Of a stretch of 8,061 bases of DNA, positions 1-6,180 are shown piece after piece. The stretch's first letter is position 1. Each line of letters starts with the position of its first letter. The notes beneath the pieces are model-generated. The model was not told the DNA's origin and ran no database searches. It worked only from the letters and a program-made list of their open reading frames with translations. Source of the DNA: Desulfobacterales bacterium (GTDB lineage Bacteria > Desulfobacterota > Desulfobacteria > Desulfobacterales > 4be13); assembly GCA_029940115.1 (NCBI GenBank), contig JAOZRQ010000312.1:1-8061 (forward strand), written 5' to 3'. Position numbers and translations under genes: made by a program.

Positions 1-31
1 TTAAGTCTTTGAAAATACTGTTTTTATGTGG

Positions 32-50
32 TCAAGTTTTAAAAACTTGA
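32..50. repeat. Palindrome with AT core, 9-bp arms
   Basis: The left arm tcaagtttt (32-40) and right arm aaaacttga (42-50) are perfect reverse complements around a single A at 41. The right arm plus TAGT (42-54) is repeated almost exactly at 65-77 as aaaacttgacagt, giving a direct repeat with a 23-base offset. The core (T run then A run with one central base) is the same design as the longer palindrome at 2114-2142, although the outer stems differ. This could be a transcription-termination hairpin for a gene upstream of the window, or a dispersed palindromic repeat. No function is shown by the sequence. Confidence 0.6.
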
Positions 51-69
51 TAGTCGAGTTCCAGAAAAC

Positions 70-96
70 TTGACAGTGGAAGCCGGCACTTAATCA
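70..96 (+). promoter_or_regulatory. Possible weak promoter for the first ATPase gene
   Basis: A perfect -35 hexamer TTGACA (70-75) is followed after 15 bases by TAATCA (91-96), a poor -10 at shorter than ideal spacing. The -35 lies inside the 13-base direct repeat at 65-77. Transcription from here would give a leader of about 95 bases before the ATG at 199. The call rests only on hexamer resemblance. Confidence 0.22.
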
Positions 97-198
97 TCAT
101 CTCGCAAGATGACGGCTCCGGCAACGGATTCACCGAAGAAAGTTTGGACTCACAGCCAAAAGGGGTTGCAGGGAATGATTTGCTCAGGAGGAGCAACC

Positions 199-1998
199 AT
201 GAAAAAGCTTCCATATGCCATCGCCAATTTTCTGACCATCCGGGAAGAGAATTATCTGTACATTGACCGCACGTCATACATCCGCACACTGGAGAACATG
301 AGCGGCAAAAGCTTTCTCCTTGTCCGTCCCCGCCGGTTCGGCAAGTCGCTGTGGCTGAATGTTCTGAGCCGGTATTACGATCTGGCCCTGGCCAGCAAAT
401 TTGATCTGCTTTTCGGCGATCTGGATATTGGCGGAAATCCCACCCCGTTGCATAACCGATATTTTGTGATGAACTGGAATTTTTCACGGATTGATTCGCG
501 CGGCTCAGTTGATGACATTGCCGAACGGATGAATGAAATGCTGAACAGCGTGATCGAAGATTTTCTGACATATTATGAGGAGTTCCTTCCGACGCCGGTT
601 TCTGTCAAAGCTCAGGCAATAAACACTTTGGGAAGCGTCCTGAGCGTGATTGCGAAAACCCCGTACAAACTCTGTCTGCTGATTGACGAATATGACAATT
701 TCGCCAACGAGGTCATGGCGACGGATGAGGGGACATATAAGGGGCTGGTTCGGAAAGAAGGTCCTCTGAAAACCCTGTACAAAGGTCTGAAGGCCCTGAT
801 GGAGAACAGCGTCCTGGACAGACTCTTCGTCACCGGCGTGTCCCCGGTGGTGATGAGCGATATCACCAGCGGTGCGAATATTTTTAAGAATCTCTATCTC
901 CGCGAAGAATACAACGCGTTGTGCGGATTCACACAGGAAGAGATAACAGGCATGCTGACCGGGGTTGTGGAACATTGCGGTCTGCCGGAATCCTCGATCA
1001 GGGAGGCCGAGGAAATGATGAATCTCTGGTACAACGGAAGCTGTTTTTCGGCAGACAGCGATGTGAAGGTGTATAATCCGACACTCGCACTCTATTTCCT
1101 GGATTATTTCATGGAGACGTGCCGCTATCCCTCCCAAATGCTGGACAGCAATCTTGCCGCTGACGAGGGAAAACTCGAATATCTGGGCAGGGCGGTCTCA
1201 GGCAGACAGACCGTGACAGATATCTTCCAGAAGGACAGGCCCCTTGTCATCAATGCCTTGGCGGACCGCTTCACCTTGGCGGCCATGCTGGACCGGGCAG
1301 GTCAGGACAGCACATTCCTGGCGTCGTATCTTTATTATTTCGGAATGCTCACGGTTTCGGGCAGGGATGCCCAAGGCCGGATATGTCTCGCGCCTCCCAA
1401 CCTGGTGACAAGGAAACTGTACTCGGATCAGATTCTCCGCTTTCTTCTGCCTCTCGGTGCGGACAGAAACGAGGCCGCGGAGGCGGTTGACAGGCTGATC
1501 GCCCACGGAGAGTTGCAACCCCTTCTGGAATTTACGGAAAAAAAGATATTCTCCGTGTTCAGCAACCGGGATTACAGGTGGATGAACGAGTTTGCCGTGA
1601 AAATGGCGTTCACGACGCTCCTGTTCAACGACATCACATATGCCCTGCTCTCGGAACCGGAACTGTCACGGGGATATGCGGACCTTTGCCTGATCATCCG
1701 GCCGGACGCCCGGAAATACCAACTGTCTGACATGCTGTTCGAGTTCAAATATGTATCGCTGAAGGAACTGAACCTCGGCGGCGAACAGGTCAGAGACATG
1801 GCTGAAAAGGAACTCTTGGAGAGAACGCCGGTCAGCAAAGCGTTCGGCGACGCCAAATCACAGATCAGGAGATATGCAGGCGTATTGCACGAGCGTTTTG
1901 GCGGGCAACTCCGTCTGAAAACGTATATTGTGCTTTCAATCGGATTTGAGCGGCTGTTTGGGGAAGAAGTTACGAATGTTCAGAATGGATTGACATAG
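199..1998 (+). CDS. AAA-ATPase-like / PD-(D/E)XK nuclease superfamily protein
   Basis: A 599-residue protein with the architecture of the bacterial AAA-ATPase-like family that ends in a PD-(D/E)XK (DUF1703/PDDEXK_9-type) domain. Visible motifs: Walker A-like RPRRFGKSL (43-51), Walker B LCLLIDEYDN (158-167), sensor-like LFVTGVSPV (209-217), the family-typical LYYFGMLT (378-385), and a nuclease-like core with Asp495 in GYADLCL and Glu515/Lys517 in FEFKY. There is no signal peptide or membrane segment, so it should be cytoplasmic. The ATG at 199 is chosen because AGGAGGAG (186-193) precedes it and family members typically begin with a short MKKxPY-type N-terminus. An in-frame ATG at 109 has no ribosome site. 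The role is unknown: such proteins are abundant in accessory regions and have been suggested to act in defence or mobile-element biology, but nothing here shows a substrate. A second ATPase/nuclease follows on the same strand. Confidence 0.88.
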   Translation: MKKLPYAIANFLTIREENYLYIDRTSYIRTLENMSGKSFLLVRPRRFGKSLWLNVLSRYYDLALASKFDLLFGDLDIGGNPTPLHNRYFVMNWNFSRIDSRGSVDDIAERMNEMLNSVIEDFLTYYEEFLPTPVSVKAQAINTLGSVLSVIAKTPYKLCLLIDEYDNFANEVMATDEGTYKGLVRKEGPLKTLYKGLKALMENSVLDRLFVTGVSPVVMSDITSGANIFKNLYLREEYNALCGFTQEEITGMLTGVVEHCGLPESSIREAEEMMNLWYNGSCFSADSDVKVYNPTLALYFLDYFMETCRYPSQMLDSNLAADEGKLEYLGRAVSGRQTVTDIFQKDRPLVINALADRFTLAAMLDRAGQDSTFLASYLYYFGMLTVSGRDAQGRICLAPPNLVTRKLYSDQILRFLLPLGADRNEAAEAVDRLIAHGELQPLLEFTEKKIFSVFSNRDYRWMNEFAVKMAFTTLLFNDITYALLSEPELSRGYADLCLIIRPDARKYQLSDMLFEFKYVSLKELNLGGEQVRDMAEKELLERTPVSKAFGDAKSQIRRYAGVLHERFGGQLRLKTYIVLSIGFERLFGEEVTNVQNGLT

Positions 1999-2130
1999 GA
2001 GATTGATCCCAAGTATTCTGTCTTTGTCCACAAAGTCCGGGAGTTTGTGAGACATTTTGAGGACGAGCCGATTCTGGCGTTGCTGGAACAGCATGTGGAG
2101 GAGAACCACAGAGACCTCCGAGGTTTTTAA
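1999..2130 (+). pseudogene. Orphan in-frame 43-codon remnant after the first ATPase stop
   Basis: Directly after the TAG at 1996-1998 the same frame stays open for 43 codons to a TAA at 2128-2130, which lies inside the palindrome. The predicted peptide is helical and charged (includes KYSVFVHKVREFV and EPILALLEQHVEEN) and looks like real coding sequence rather than random translation. There is no credible start codon or ribosome site within it. It could be the C-terminal remnant of a lost small gene, an extension of the upstream protein cut by a nonsense change, or chance: a 43-codon open stretch is not rare on its own. I do not recognise the family. The upstream protein already ends where PD-(D/E)XK relatives usually end, which favours a separate gene remnant. 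Confidence 0.35.
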
Positions 2131-2142
2131 AACCTCGGAGGT
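2114..2142. repeat. Perfect 14-bp-arm palindrome, possible terminator
   Basis: The arm acctccgaggtttt (2114-2127) is matched exactly by aaaacctcggaggt (2129-2142) around one T at 2128. RNA from either strand would form a very strong hairpin. The stem carries T/A runs at its centre rather than a trailing T tract, so it is not a textbook intrinsic terminator on the + strand. It lies between two same-strand genes and could limit read-through or be a dispersed palindromic repeat. It shares the central T-run/A-run design with 32-50. Confidence 0.75.
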
Positions 2143-2199
2143 GTTCATTCCAAAATTCTGGAAAACTTTGGGTCAGTACTTGAAAAAGGAGAAGAAAAA

Positions 2200-3930
2200 A
2201 TGAAATATCCCTTGCAGGAGAAGATCGGAGATCCCGAGCTGCTTGTCGGTCGGGAAAAGGAATTTGAGAACTTGGAGAAGTGGATGGGCAAGATTCCGAA
2301 AAAACTGTCCATATCGAGAGTCATCCTTGCCCGCCGCAAAAGTGGGAAGACCGCGATTGTGCAACGCGTCTTCAACCAGCTCTGGAGCGAAGACGGAGAC
2401 GTGATCCCGTTTTATTTTGACATGGCCGAAAATCCCATCTGGTACCCGGATTTGGCGGTGAAATACTATCGCGCGTTTGCCTCACAGTACATTTCGTTTT
2501 CAGAGAGAGATGAGACATTGGTTCGGAAGCCTCTCTCCCTTGAAAAAATCAGGGAATATGGTGTGAAAAAATCTGTCCCGTCCTTGGTGGATGATGTTGA
2601 TTCGATCCTGTGGGCGAAGAAGATGGGATTTTACAGCTCTGCATGGGAAACAGCCTGCGGCGCTCCGCATCGCCTTGCCGATGTGTATGATCGCCGGATA
2701 CTGGTCATAATTGACGAATTTCAGAACTTTGCGGGGTATGTCCATCCTGACCGGAATTTTGAGACCAAGCCCATCAGGGCACTGCCCGGGAGTTTCCACT
2801 CCCTTTCCGAGTCGAAGATCGCCCCCATGCTGGTGACCGGCTCATACATCAGCTGGCTGCTCGAGATCGCGGGGAAATACCTGCAGGCCGGCCGCCTGGA
2901 CGAATGGCACATCACTCCCTACCTCACGCCGGAGAGGGGCCTGGAGGCGGTGTACAGGTATGCCCGGATTCACGACGAGCCTGTCACAAACGAGACGGCC
3001 CTCCTGATCAACCAGCTCTGCATGTCCGATCCGTTCTTCATCTCCTGTGTGATGCAGAGCAGGTGTGAGCAGAGAAGTCTGGACACGGAAAAGGGGGTGG
3101 TGGAGACGTTTGACTATGAGATCACGGACCGCCGTTCCAGGATGTCCAGGACGTGGAACGAGTACATCCAGCTGACCCTGAAAAAAATCAACGACCGTCA
3201 TGCCAAGGAGATGCTCCTGCATCTCAGCAGGCACTCCGACCGCCACTGGACCCATGAGGAGATCAGAGGGGAGCTGCAAATCGATCTCGACCTCGAGGAG
3301 GTAAAGAAGAGGCTCATCCTATTGGTGGAGGCGGATGTCATCGAATGGGGGAGCTCCGACATCCAGTTCCGGGGCCTGCGGGACGGCACGCTCAACCTGA
3401 TCCTGCGAAACCGCTTTGAGGAGGAGATCAACGGCTTTGTCCCCGATATGAGGCAGGAGGCGCACGAGCAGATCCGGGAGCTGCGGAAGGAGAGGAATCG
3501 CCTTCAGGGGATGCTGAACAACCTCTCCGGCAAGTTTGCCGAATTTCAGCTGGCCACGGCGTTCCGCTCGAAAAAGCGGTTTGCGCTGTCGGACTACTTT
3601 GCCGGGGTGGGGGACACGACCCGGCTGAACGTCACCCATGTCGGACAGCGGGTGCCCCTCCAGCGTGAGGACGGAAGGAACATGGAGCTGGACGTGGTCG
3701 CGGAATCGGACTGCGGGCGGGTGGTCGTGGTCGAGGTGAAGAGGTGGAAGACCCGAATCGGCAGGAACCTTGTCGAGGATTTCGCCGAGAAGGTCGAAGT
3801 TTATGCGAGGAGCGCTCCCGGCAAGACGATCCTGCCGGCCTTCCTCTCGCTGGGCGGGTTTGCGGGTGAGGCCATGAAGCTCTGTGAGGAGCGGGGCATC
3901 GGGACCGCGGAGCGCATCGCACATTTTTGA
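2200..3930 (+). CDS. P-loop ATPase with C-terminal PD-(D/E)XK-like nuclease domain
   Basis: A 576-residue cytoplasmic protein of the archaeal-type/STAND-like ATPase class. Order of parts: an N-terminal GREKEF element (17-22) typical of these ATPases; Walker A ARRKSGKTA (44-52, Lys50/Thr51), whose usual first Gly is Ala; Walker B ILVIIDEFQNF (167-177); sensor-like MLVTGSY (210-216); a probable winged-helix region (about 335-400); a coiled coil rich in Glu/Arg (about 402-447); and a nuclease-like fold with Asp498 in MELDVVAE and Glu512/Lys514 in VVVEVKRW. The ATG at 2200 has AAGGAG (2186-2191) eight bases upstream. It follows the first ATPase/nuclease gene by about 200 bases, separated by a palindrome. 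The 3' end looks frameshifted: one extra T in 3924-3928 creates the TGA at 3928, and the natural reading frame seems to run on to 4006. Its function is not evident; DNA-directed, possibly defence or mobile-element related, is inference. Confidence 0.85.
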   Translation: MKYPLQEKIGDPELLVGREKEFENLEKWMGKIPKKLSISRVILARRKSGKTAIVQRVFNQLWSEDGDVIPFYFDMAENPIWYPDLAVKYYRAFASQYISFSERDETLVRKPLSLEKIREYGVKKSVPSLVDDVDSILWAKKMGFYSSAWETACGAPHRLADVYDRRILVIIDEFQNFAGYVHPDRNFETKPIRALPGSFHSLSESKIAPMLVTGSYISWLLEIAGKYLQAGRLDEWHITPYLTPERGLEAVYRYARIHDEPVTNETALLINQLCMSDPFFISCVMQSRCEQRSLDTEKGVVETFDYEITDRRSRMSRTWNEYIQLTLKKINDRHAKEMLLHLSRHSDRHWTHEEIRGELQIDLDLEEVKKRLILLVEADVIEWGSSDIQFRGLRDGTLNLILRNRFEEEINGFVPDMRQEAHEQIRELRKERNRLQGMLNNLSGKFAEFQLATAFRSKKRFALSDYFAGVGDTTRLNVTHVGQRVPLQREDGRNMELDVVAESDCGRVVVVEVKRWKTRIGRNLVEDFAEKVEVYARSAPGKTILPAFLSLGGFAGEAMKLCEERGIGTAERIAHF

Positions 3931-4006
3931 GGGGAAGGCGCGGAGGCTTGTGGACAGGCTGGAGCAGGAATTTCAGTTGCTGTTGTCCGCATTGGATGAC
4001 TTCTGA
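3929..4006 (+). pseudogene. Frameshifted C-terminal tail of the second ATPase gene
   Basis: If the run of five T at 3924-3928 is read as four, translation continues from His-Phe into a 25-residue tail that ends at TGA 4004-4006. The tail includes EGKARRLVDRLEQEF and ends SALDDF, a typical amphipathic charged helix. High third-position GC continues across it. As written, the sequence instead stops at TGA 3928-3930. The cause may be a recent indel, a sequencing error in a homopolymer, or slippage during expression. Many relatives may already end near GIGTAER, so the tail could be dispensable. Confidence 0.6.
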
Positions 4007-4023
4007 CAGGAATCGGACGCGCA

Positions 4024-4305
4024 CAAAGCGATCTTTGAACATCAAGAACGGCGTTGATCTTGCCCGCTTTTTTCCCCGACATGCCGAGCTGATTCGCCGC
4101 CTGGAAGTTCATCGTCTTCTATATCGGCACGGTCGGAATGGCCCATGGTCCTTGAAGTCGCAGGGCAATAGCACGAACATCTGGTTTTATGTTGATTTTT
4201 ATGGTCATGCCATTGACAATATCATTGAAAGATCTCCTTTTCCTAGTTGTGGGAGAGGGCGCACAGAAAAAAGCCATTCAGAAAATGGTCTGACAAAAAG
4301 GATTT
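4024..4305 (+). pseudogene. Degraded fragment of a GT4-type (WbuB-like) glycosyltransferase
   Basis: Pieces of a family 4 glycosyltransferase can be read on the + strand, in more than one frame. NIKNGVDLARFFPR (from 4038) matches the hinge motif usually written IPNGVDxxxF. KFIVFYIGTVGMAHG (4105-4149) sits in another frame and matches the start of the C-terminal Rossmann domain (YxGTxGMAHGL). VLEVAGQ, in the third frame, follows just after. DLLFLVVGEGAQKKAIQKMV (4231-4290) returns to the second frame and matches the LxxVGxGxxKxxL donor-site segment; it stops at TGA 4291, after which the frame reads QKGF. The order and spacing are those expected for the family, and there are stops at 4153 and 4291. 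About 200 N-terminal and more than 100 C-terminal residues are missing. This is not a functional gene. The rest of the stretch to the promoter at 4362 shows nothing recognisable. Confidence 0.68.
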
Positions 4306-4361
4306 TTCCGAAAAATTCCGGTTTCTGAGTACTCGAAAATTTTTGGCCAAGCACTTACGGC

Positions 4362-4390
4362 TTGACTTTCCTGATCAAATTTTGTATATT
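4362..4390 (+). promoter_or_regulatory. Sigma70-type promoter for the cyclo-ligase gene
   Basis: TTGACT (4362-4367) and TATATT (4385-4390) are separated by exactly 17 bases, each one mismatch from consensus, in an AT-rich stretch. Transcription would start near 4397 and give a leader of about 55 bases before the ATG at 4452. No operator or riboswitch-like fold was seen in the leader. Confidence 0.65.
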
Positions 4391-4451
4391 GGAGAATACA
4401 GTTTAAAATGTCATCACACTGAAAAATGTATTTTACCTTGGAGAGAAGATT

Positions 4452-5042
4452 ATGGTAGAGGAAATTAGGGCGAGGAAGCGCGAGATACGTGAAAACATGG
4501 CAAAAATGCTGGCCGAATGCTCCAAAGCGGAACTTGCCGCGAAAATCAAGAACATAGAGGACAGGCTCTTTGAGTTTGCCAATTTCAAGGAGGCAAGAGT
4601 TCCTCTGCTTTATGTGAATTGCGACAGTGAAGTGGAGACCGAGGGGATATTGAGAAGATGCTTTGCCGAGAACAAGATTGTTGTGCTTCCTGCCTTTGAG
4701 AAGGAAAAATATAAAGTCACACCCATGAAAGTGAATGATCTTGACGCGGACATGAGACCGGGGCCTAGGGGAAATTCGGAACCGAACCCGGAAAAATGCA
4801 GGATTGTCCCGATTGACCGTCTTGACATCGCCATCATTCCCGGGGTCGCATTTGACGAAAAAGGGGGAAGGATCGGGACCGGTCAGGGCTATTATGACCG
4901 GCTGATTCCCAAGCTGACCGCCACCACCCGGAAGGTTGCGCTTGCCTTGGATGACCGGATCATTCCGCAGATGCCAATGCAGTCCCACGACAAGCAAGTG
5001 GACATTATCATCACGGACAAGCGGATCATCTATAAAATTTAG
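4452..5042 (+). CDS. 5-formyltetrahydrofolate cyclo-ligase family protein
   Basis: A 196-residue protein, the usual length for this family, which uses ATP to convert 5-formyl-tetrahydrofolate to 5,10-methenyl-tetrahydrofolate in the cytoplasm and returns a storage folate to one-carbon metabolism. The N-terminal helix carries the basic KREIRENM segment (about 9-16). The signature IPGVAFDEKGGRIGTGQGYY (129-148), continuing DR, is complete and matches the nucleotide-binding motif of the family. The C-terminal HDKQVDIIITDKRI (179-192) fits the conserved ending. The start at 4452 has GGAG (4440-4443) eight bases upstream and a promoter at 4362-4390, so the gene is probably transcribed alone. The next gene is convergent, with 71 bases between the stop codons. 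The bacterial symbol varies (fau, ygfA, yqgN), so none is assigned. The family call is firm; the exact substrate is inferred from the family. Confidence 0.92.
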   Translation: MVEEIRARKREIRENMAKMLAECSKAELAAKIKNIEDRLFEFANFKEARVPLLYVNCDSEVETEGILRRCFAENKIVVLPAFEKEKYKVTPMKVNDLDADMRPGPRGNSEPNPEKCRIVPIDRLDIAIIPGVAFDEKGGRIGTGQGYYDRLIPKLTATTRKVALALDDRIIPQMPMQSHDKQVDIIITDKRIIYKI

Positions 5043-5058
5043 GGTCAGTGACAACAAC

Positions 5059-5133
5059 CAACACCCCACTGACAAATCAGGATTCAGTATCTTTTCAACA
5101 CCCCACTGACAAATCAGGGATTCAGTATCTTTT
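5059..5133. repeat. 37/38-bp tandem duplication at the 3' end of the K+ channel gene
   Basis: Copy one (5059-5095) and copy two (5096-5133) both begin caacaccccactgacaaatc and end ttcagtatctttt. They differ only by GG versus GGG in the middle. Copy two contains the last codons and stop of the leftward channel gene (stop complement at 5114-5116). Copy one is an exact downstream duplicate of that gene end with one base lost. The repeats fill most of the gap between the two convergent genes. A short GTCAGTG/CACTGAC pairing (5044-5050 with 5067-5073) is too weak and lacks a T tract to be called a terminator. Confidence 0.9.
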
Positions 5134-6115
5134 CCAGTTTCCGAAGGTTTTCTGGCTCCCCCACCGCGATGACGGTGTCTCCGCCTTTGATGGTGGCATC
5201 AAAAGAGGGATTGAAGATCATCTCGCCATCCTTTTTTTTGATGGCAATGATGATCAGGTTGAAATTCTGCCGGATGCCTGAATCTTTGAGCATGACATCC
5301 ACCAGATCGGAGGAGGGGCTCATCGGGATCTCCTCCATCTGGATTTCATTGCGGCTCTTGGCGAACGCGATGTCCAGAAAACTTGTCACCGTAGGCCGAA
5401 GGATGCGTTGGGCCATCCGTATCGCGCCCATGTCATAAGGGGATTCCACATTGTCCGCGCCAGCGGCCTGCAATTTGCTCTTGGACTGCTGGCCCCCGGA
5501 CCGGGCCATGATGTAGAGATCCGGGTTCAGTTGCCTCGCGGTCAGGACAAGGTAAACATTGGCAATATCTGTGGCCAGCACAGCCACGAGACACTTTGCG
5601 CGTTTGATGCCTGCCCGAAGCAGAATCGCCTCATCGGCTGCATCTCCGCAGACATAGAGGATCCCATCCTCATCCATCACCGGAACCAGTTCCGGATCAC
5701 TGTCAATCACCACCAGATCAAACTGTCTGTGTTTGGTCAACTGCTTGCAAAGCACCCGCCCGATACGGCCGTAACCGCATACAACATAGTGGTTTTTCAA
5801 CCGGTTGATCTTTCTGTCCAATCGCTTTCTCCCCAATATGGCCCGAATTTGCCCCTCCACCATGAACTGGACCATGAGGCTCGCCACATACACGCAGAAA
5901 CCGCCGCCGGCAAAGATCAGGAACATGGTGAATATCCGGCCGAGTCTGCTCACCTCATGGACCTCCCCATACCCCACGGTGGCAATCGTGATGACGGTCA
6001 TATAAATCGCGTCAAACACGTCCCACCCCTCAATCAGCATATAGCCGAAAACACCGGATATGAAAATGAGCATGGATAAGATGCCGGATATGATGAGATG
6101 TTTGGTTGTGTTCAT
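5114..6115 (-). CDS. Two-TM potassium channel with TrkA-N/RCK regulatory domain
   Basis: A 333-residue membrane protein of the prokaryotic ligand-gated K+ channel type. TM1 lies at about 7-28. The pore helix leads to the selectivity filter TVGYGE (46-51), and TM2 is about 60-84. A linker rich in Arg/Lys (90-107) follows, then an RCK N-lobe beginning HYVVCGYGRIGR (109-120) with the nucleotide-binding GxGxxG and an acidic end to the second strand (VVIDSD, 135-140). The RCK C-lobe (TrkA-C-like, about 255-333) ends in GGDTVIAVGEPENL. The complete pore and RCK point to a tetrameric K+ conductance gated by a cytosolic ligand (Ca2+, nucleotide or similar; not predictable here). The ATG at 6115 is preferred because the protein then begins MNTTKHL directly before TM1. 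However, there is no Shine-Dalgarno upstream, where a period-7 repeat lies instead. A TTG at 6160 would add 15 residues encoded by the repeat and is less likely. Confidence 0.9.
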   Translation of the reverse strand: MNTTKHLIISGILSMLIFISGVFGYMLIEGWDVFDAIYMTVITIATVGYGEVHEVSRLGRIFTMFLIFAGGGFCVYVASLMVQFMVEGQIRAILGRKRLDRKINRLKNHYVVCGYGRIGRVLCKQLTKHRQFDLVVIDSDPELVPVMDEDGILYVCGDAADEAILLRAGIKRAKCLVAVLATDIANVYLVLTARQLNPDLYIMARSGGQQSKSKLQAAGADNVESPYDMGAIRMAQRILRPTVTSFLDIAFAKSRNEIQMEEIPMSPSSDLVDVMLKDSGIRQNFNLIIIAIKKKDGEMIFNPSFDATIKGGDTVIAVGEPENLRKLEKILNP

Positions 6116-6118
6116 AAA

Positions 6119-6180
6119 GCTTGAAGCTTGAAGCTTGATGTTTGAAACTTCCAGTATCAAGTATCAAGCATCAAGTTTCC
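6119..6180. repeat. Period-7 tandem repeat upstream of the K+ channel start
   Basis: Read on the + strand in sevens from 6119 the units are gcttgaa, gcttgaa, gcttgat, gtttgaa, acttcca, gtatcaa, gtatcaa, gcatcaa, then gtttcc. The first half (GCTTGAA-like) and second half (ATCAAGC-like) are roughly inverted to each other, so the block can also fold into an imperfect hairpin. It ends three bases before the ATG (complement of 6113-6115) and includes the stop of the upstream remnant (complement of 6171-6173). It occupies the place where a ribosome site and promoter would be expected. Confidence 0.85.

Noticed and set aside
109..198. N-terminal extension of the first ATPase from ATG 109
   Set aside because: There is no ribosome site before 109, while AGGAGGAG stands before ATG 199 and the 199 start gives the family-typical N-terminus.
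505..1137. 210-codon open frame on the - strand
   Set aside because: It is antisense to the first ATPase gene, whose motifs are clear; the predicted protein is His/Arg/Gln-rich with no recognisable motif.
2114..2142. Single CRISPR-like repeat unit
   Set aside because: It occurs once, is a full palindrome, and no spaced copies exist in the window.
3319..3924. 201-codon open frame on the - strand
   Set aside because: It is antisense to the nuclease end of the second ATPase; its Leu/Pro/Arg-rich composition is typical of a mirror of a GC-rich coding strand.
4300..4319. Hairpin ggatttttccgaaaaattcc as a terminator
   Set aside because: The stem is mainly A-T with a mismatch and there is no following T tract; too weak to call.
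4278..5075. 265-codon open frame on the - strand
   Set aside because: It lies opposite the cyclo-ligase gene, which has a full signature motif, ribosome site and promoter.
5043..5113. Bidirectional terminator between the convergent genes
   Set aside because: Only a 7-base stem with a 16-base loop is present; the region is better explained by the tandem duplication.
5408..6079. 223-codon open frame on the + strand
   Set aside because: It is antisense to the K+ channel gene with its intact selectivity filter and RCK motif.
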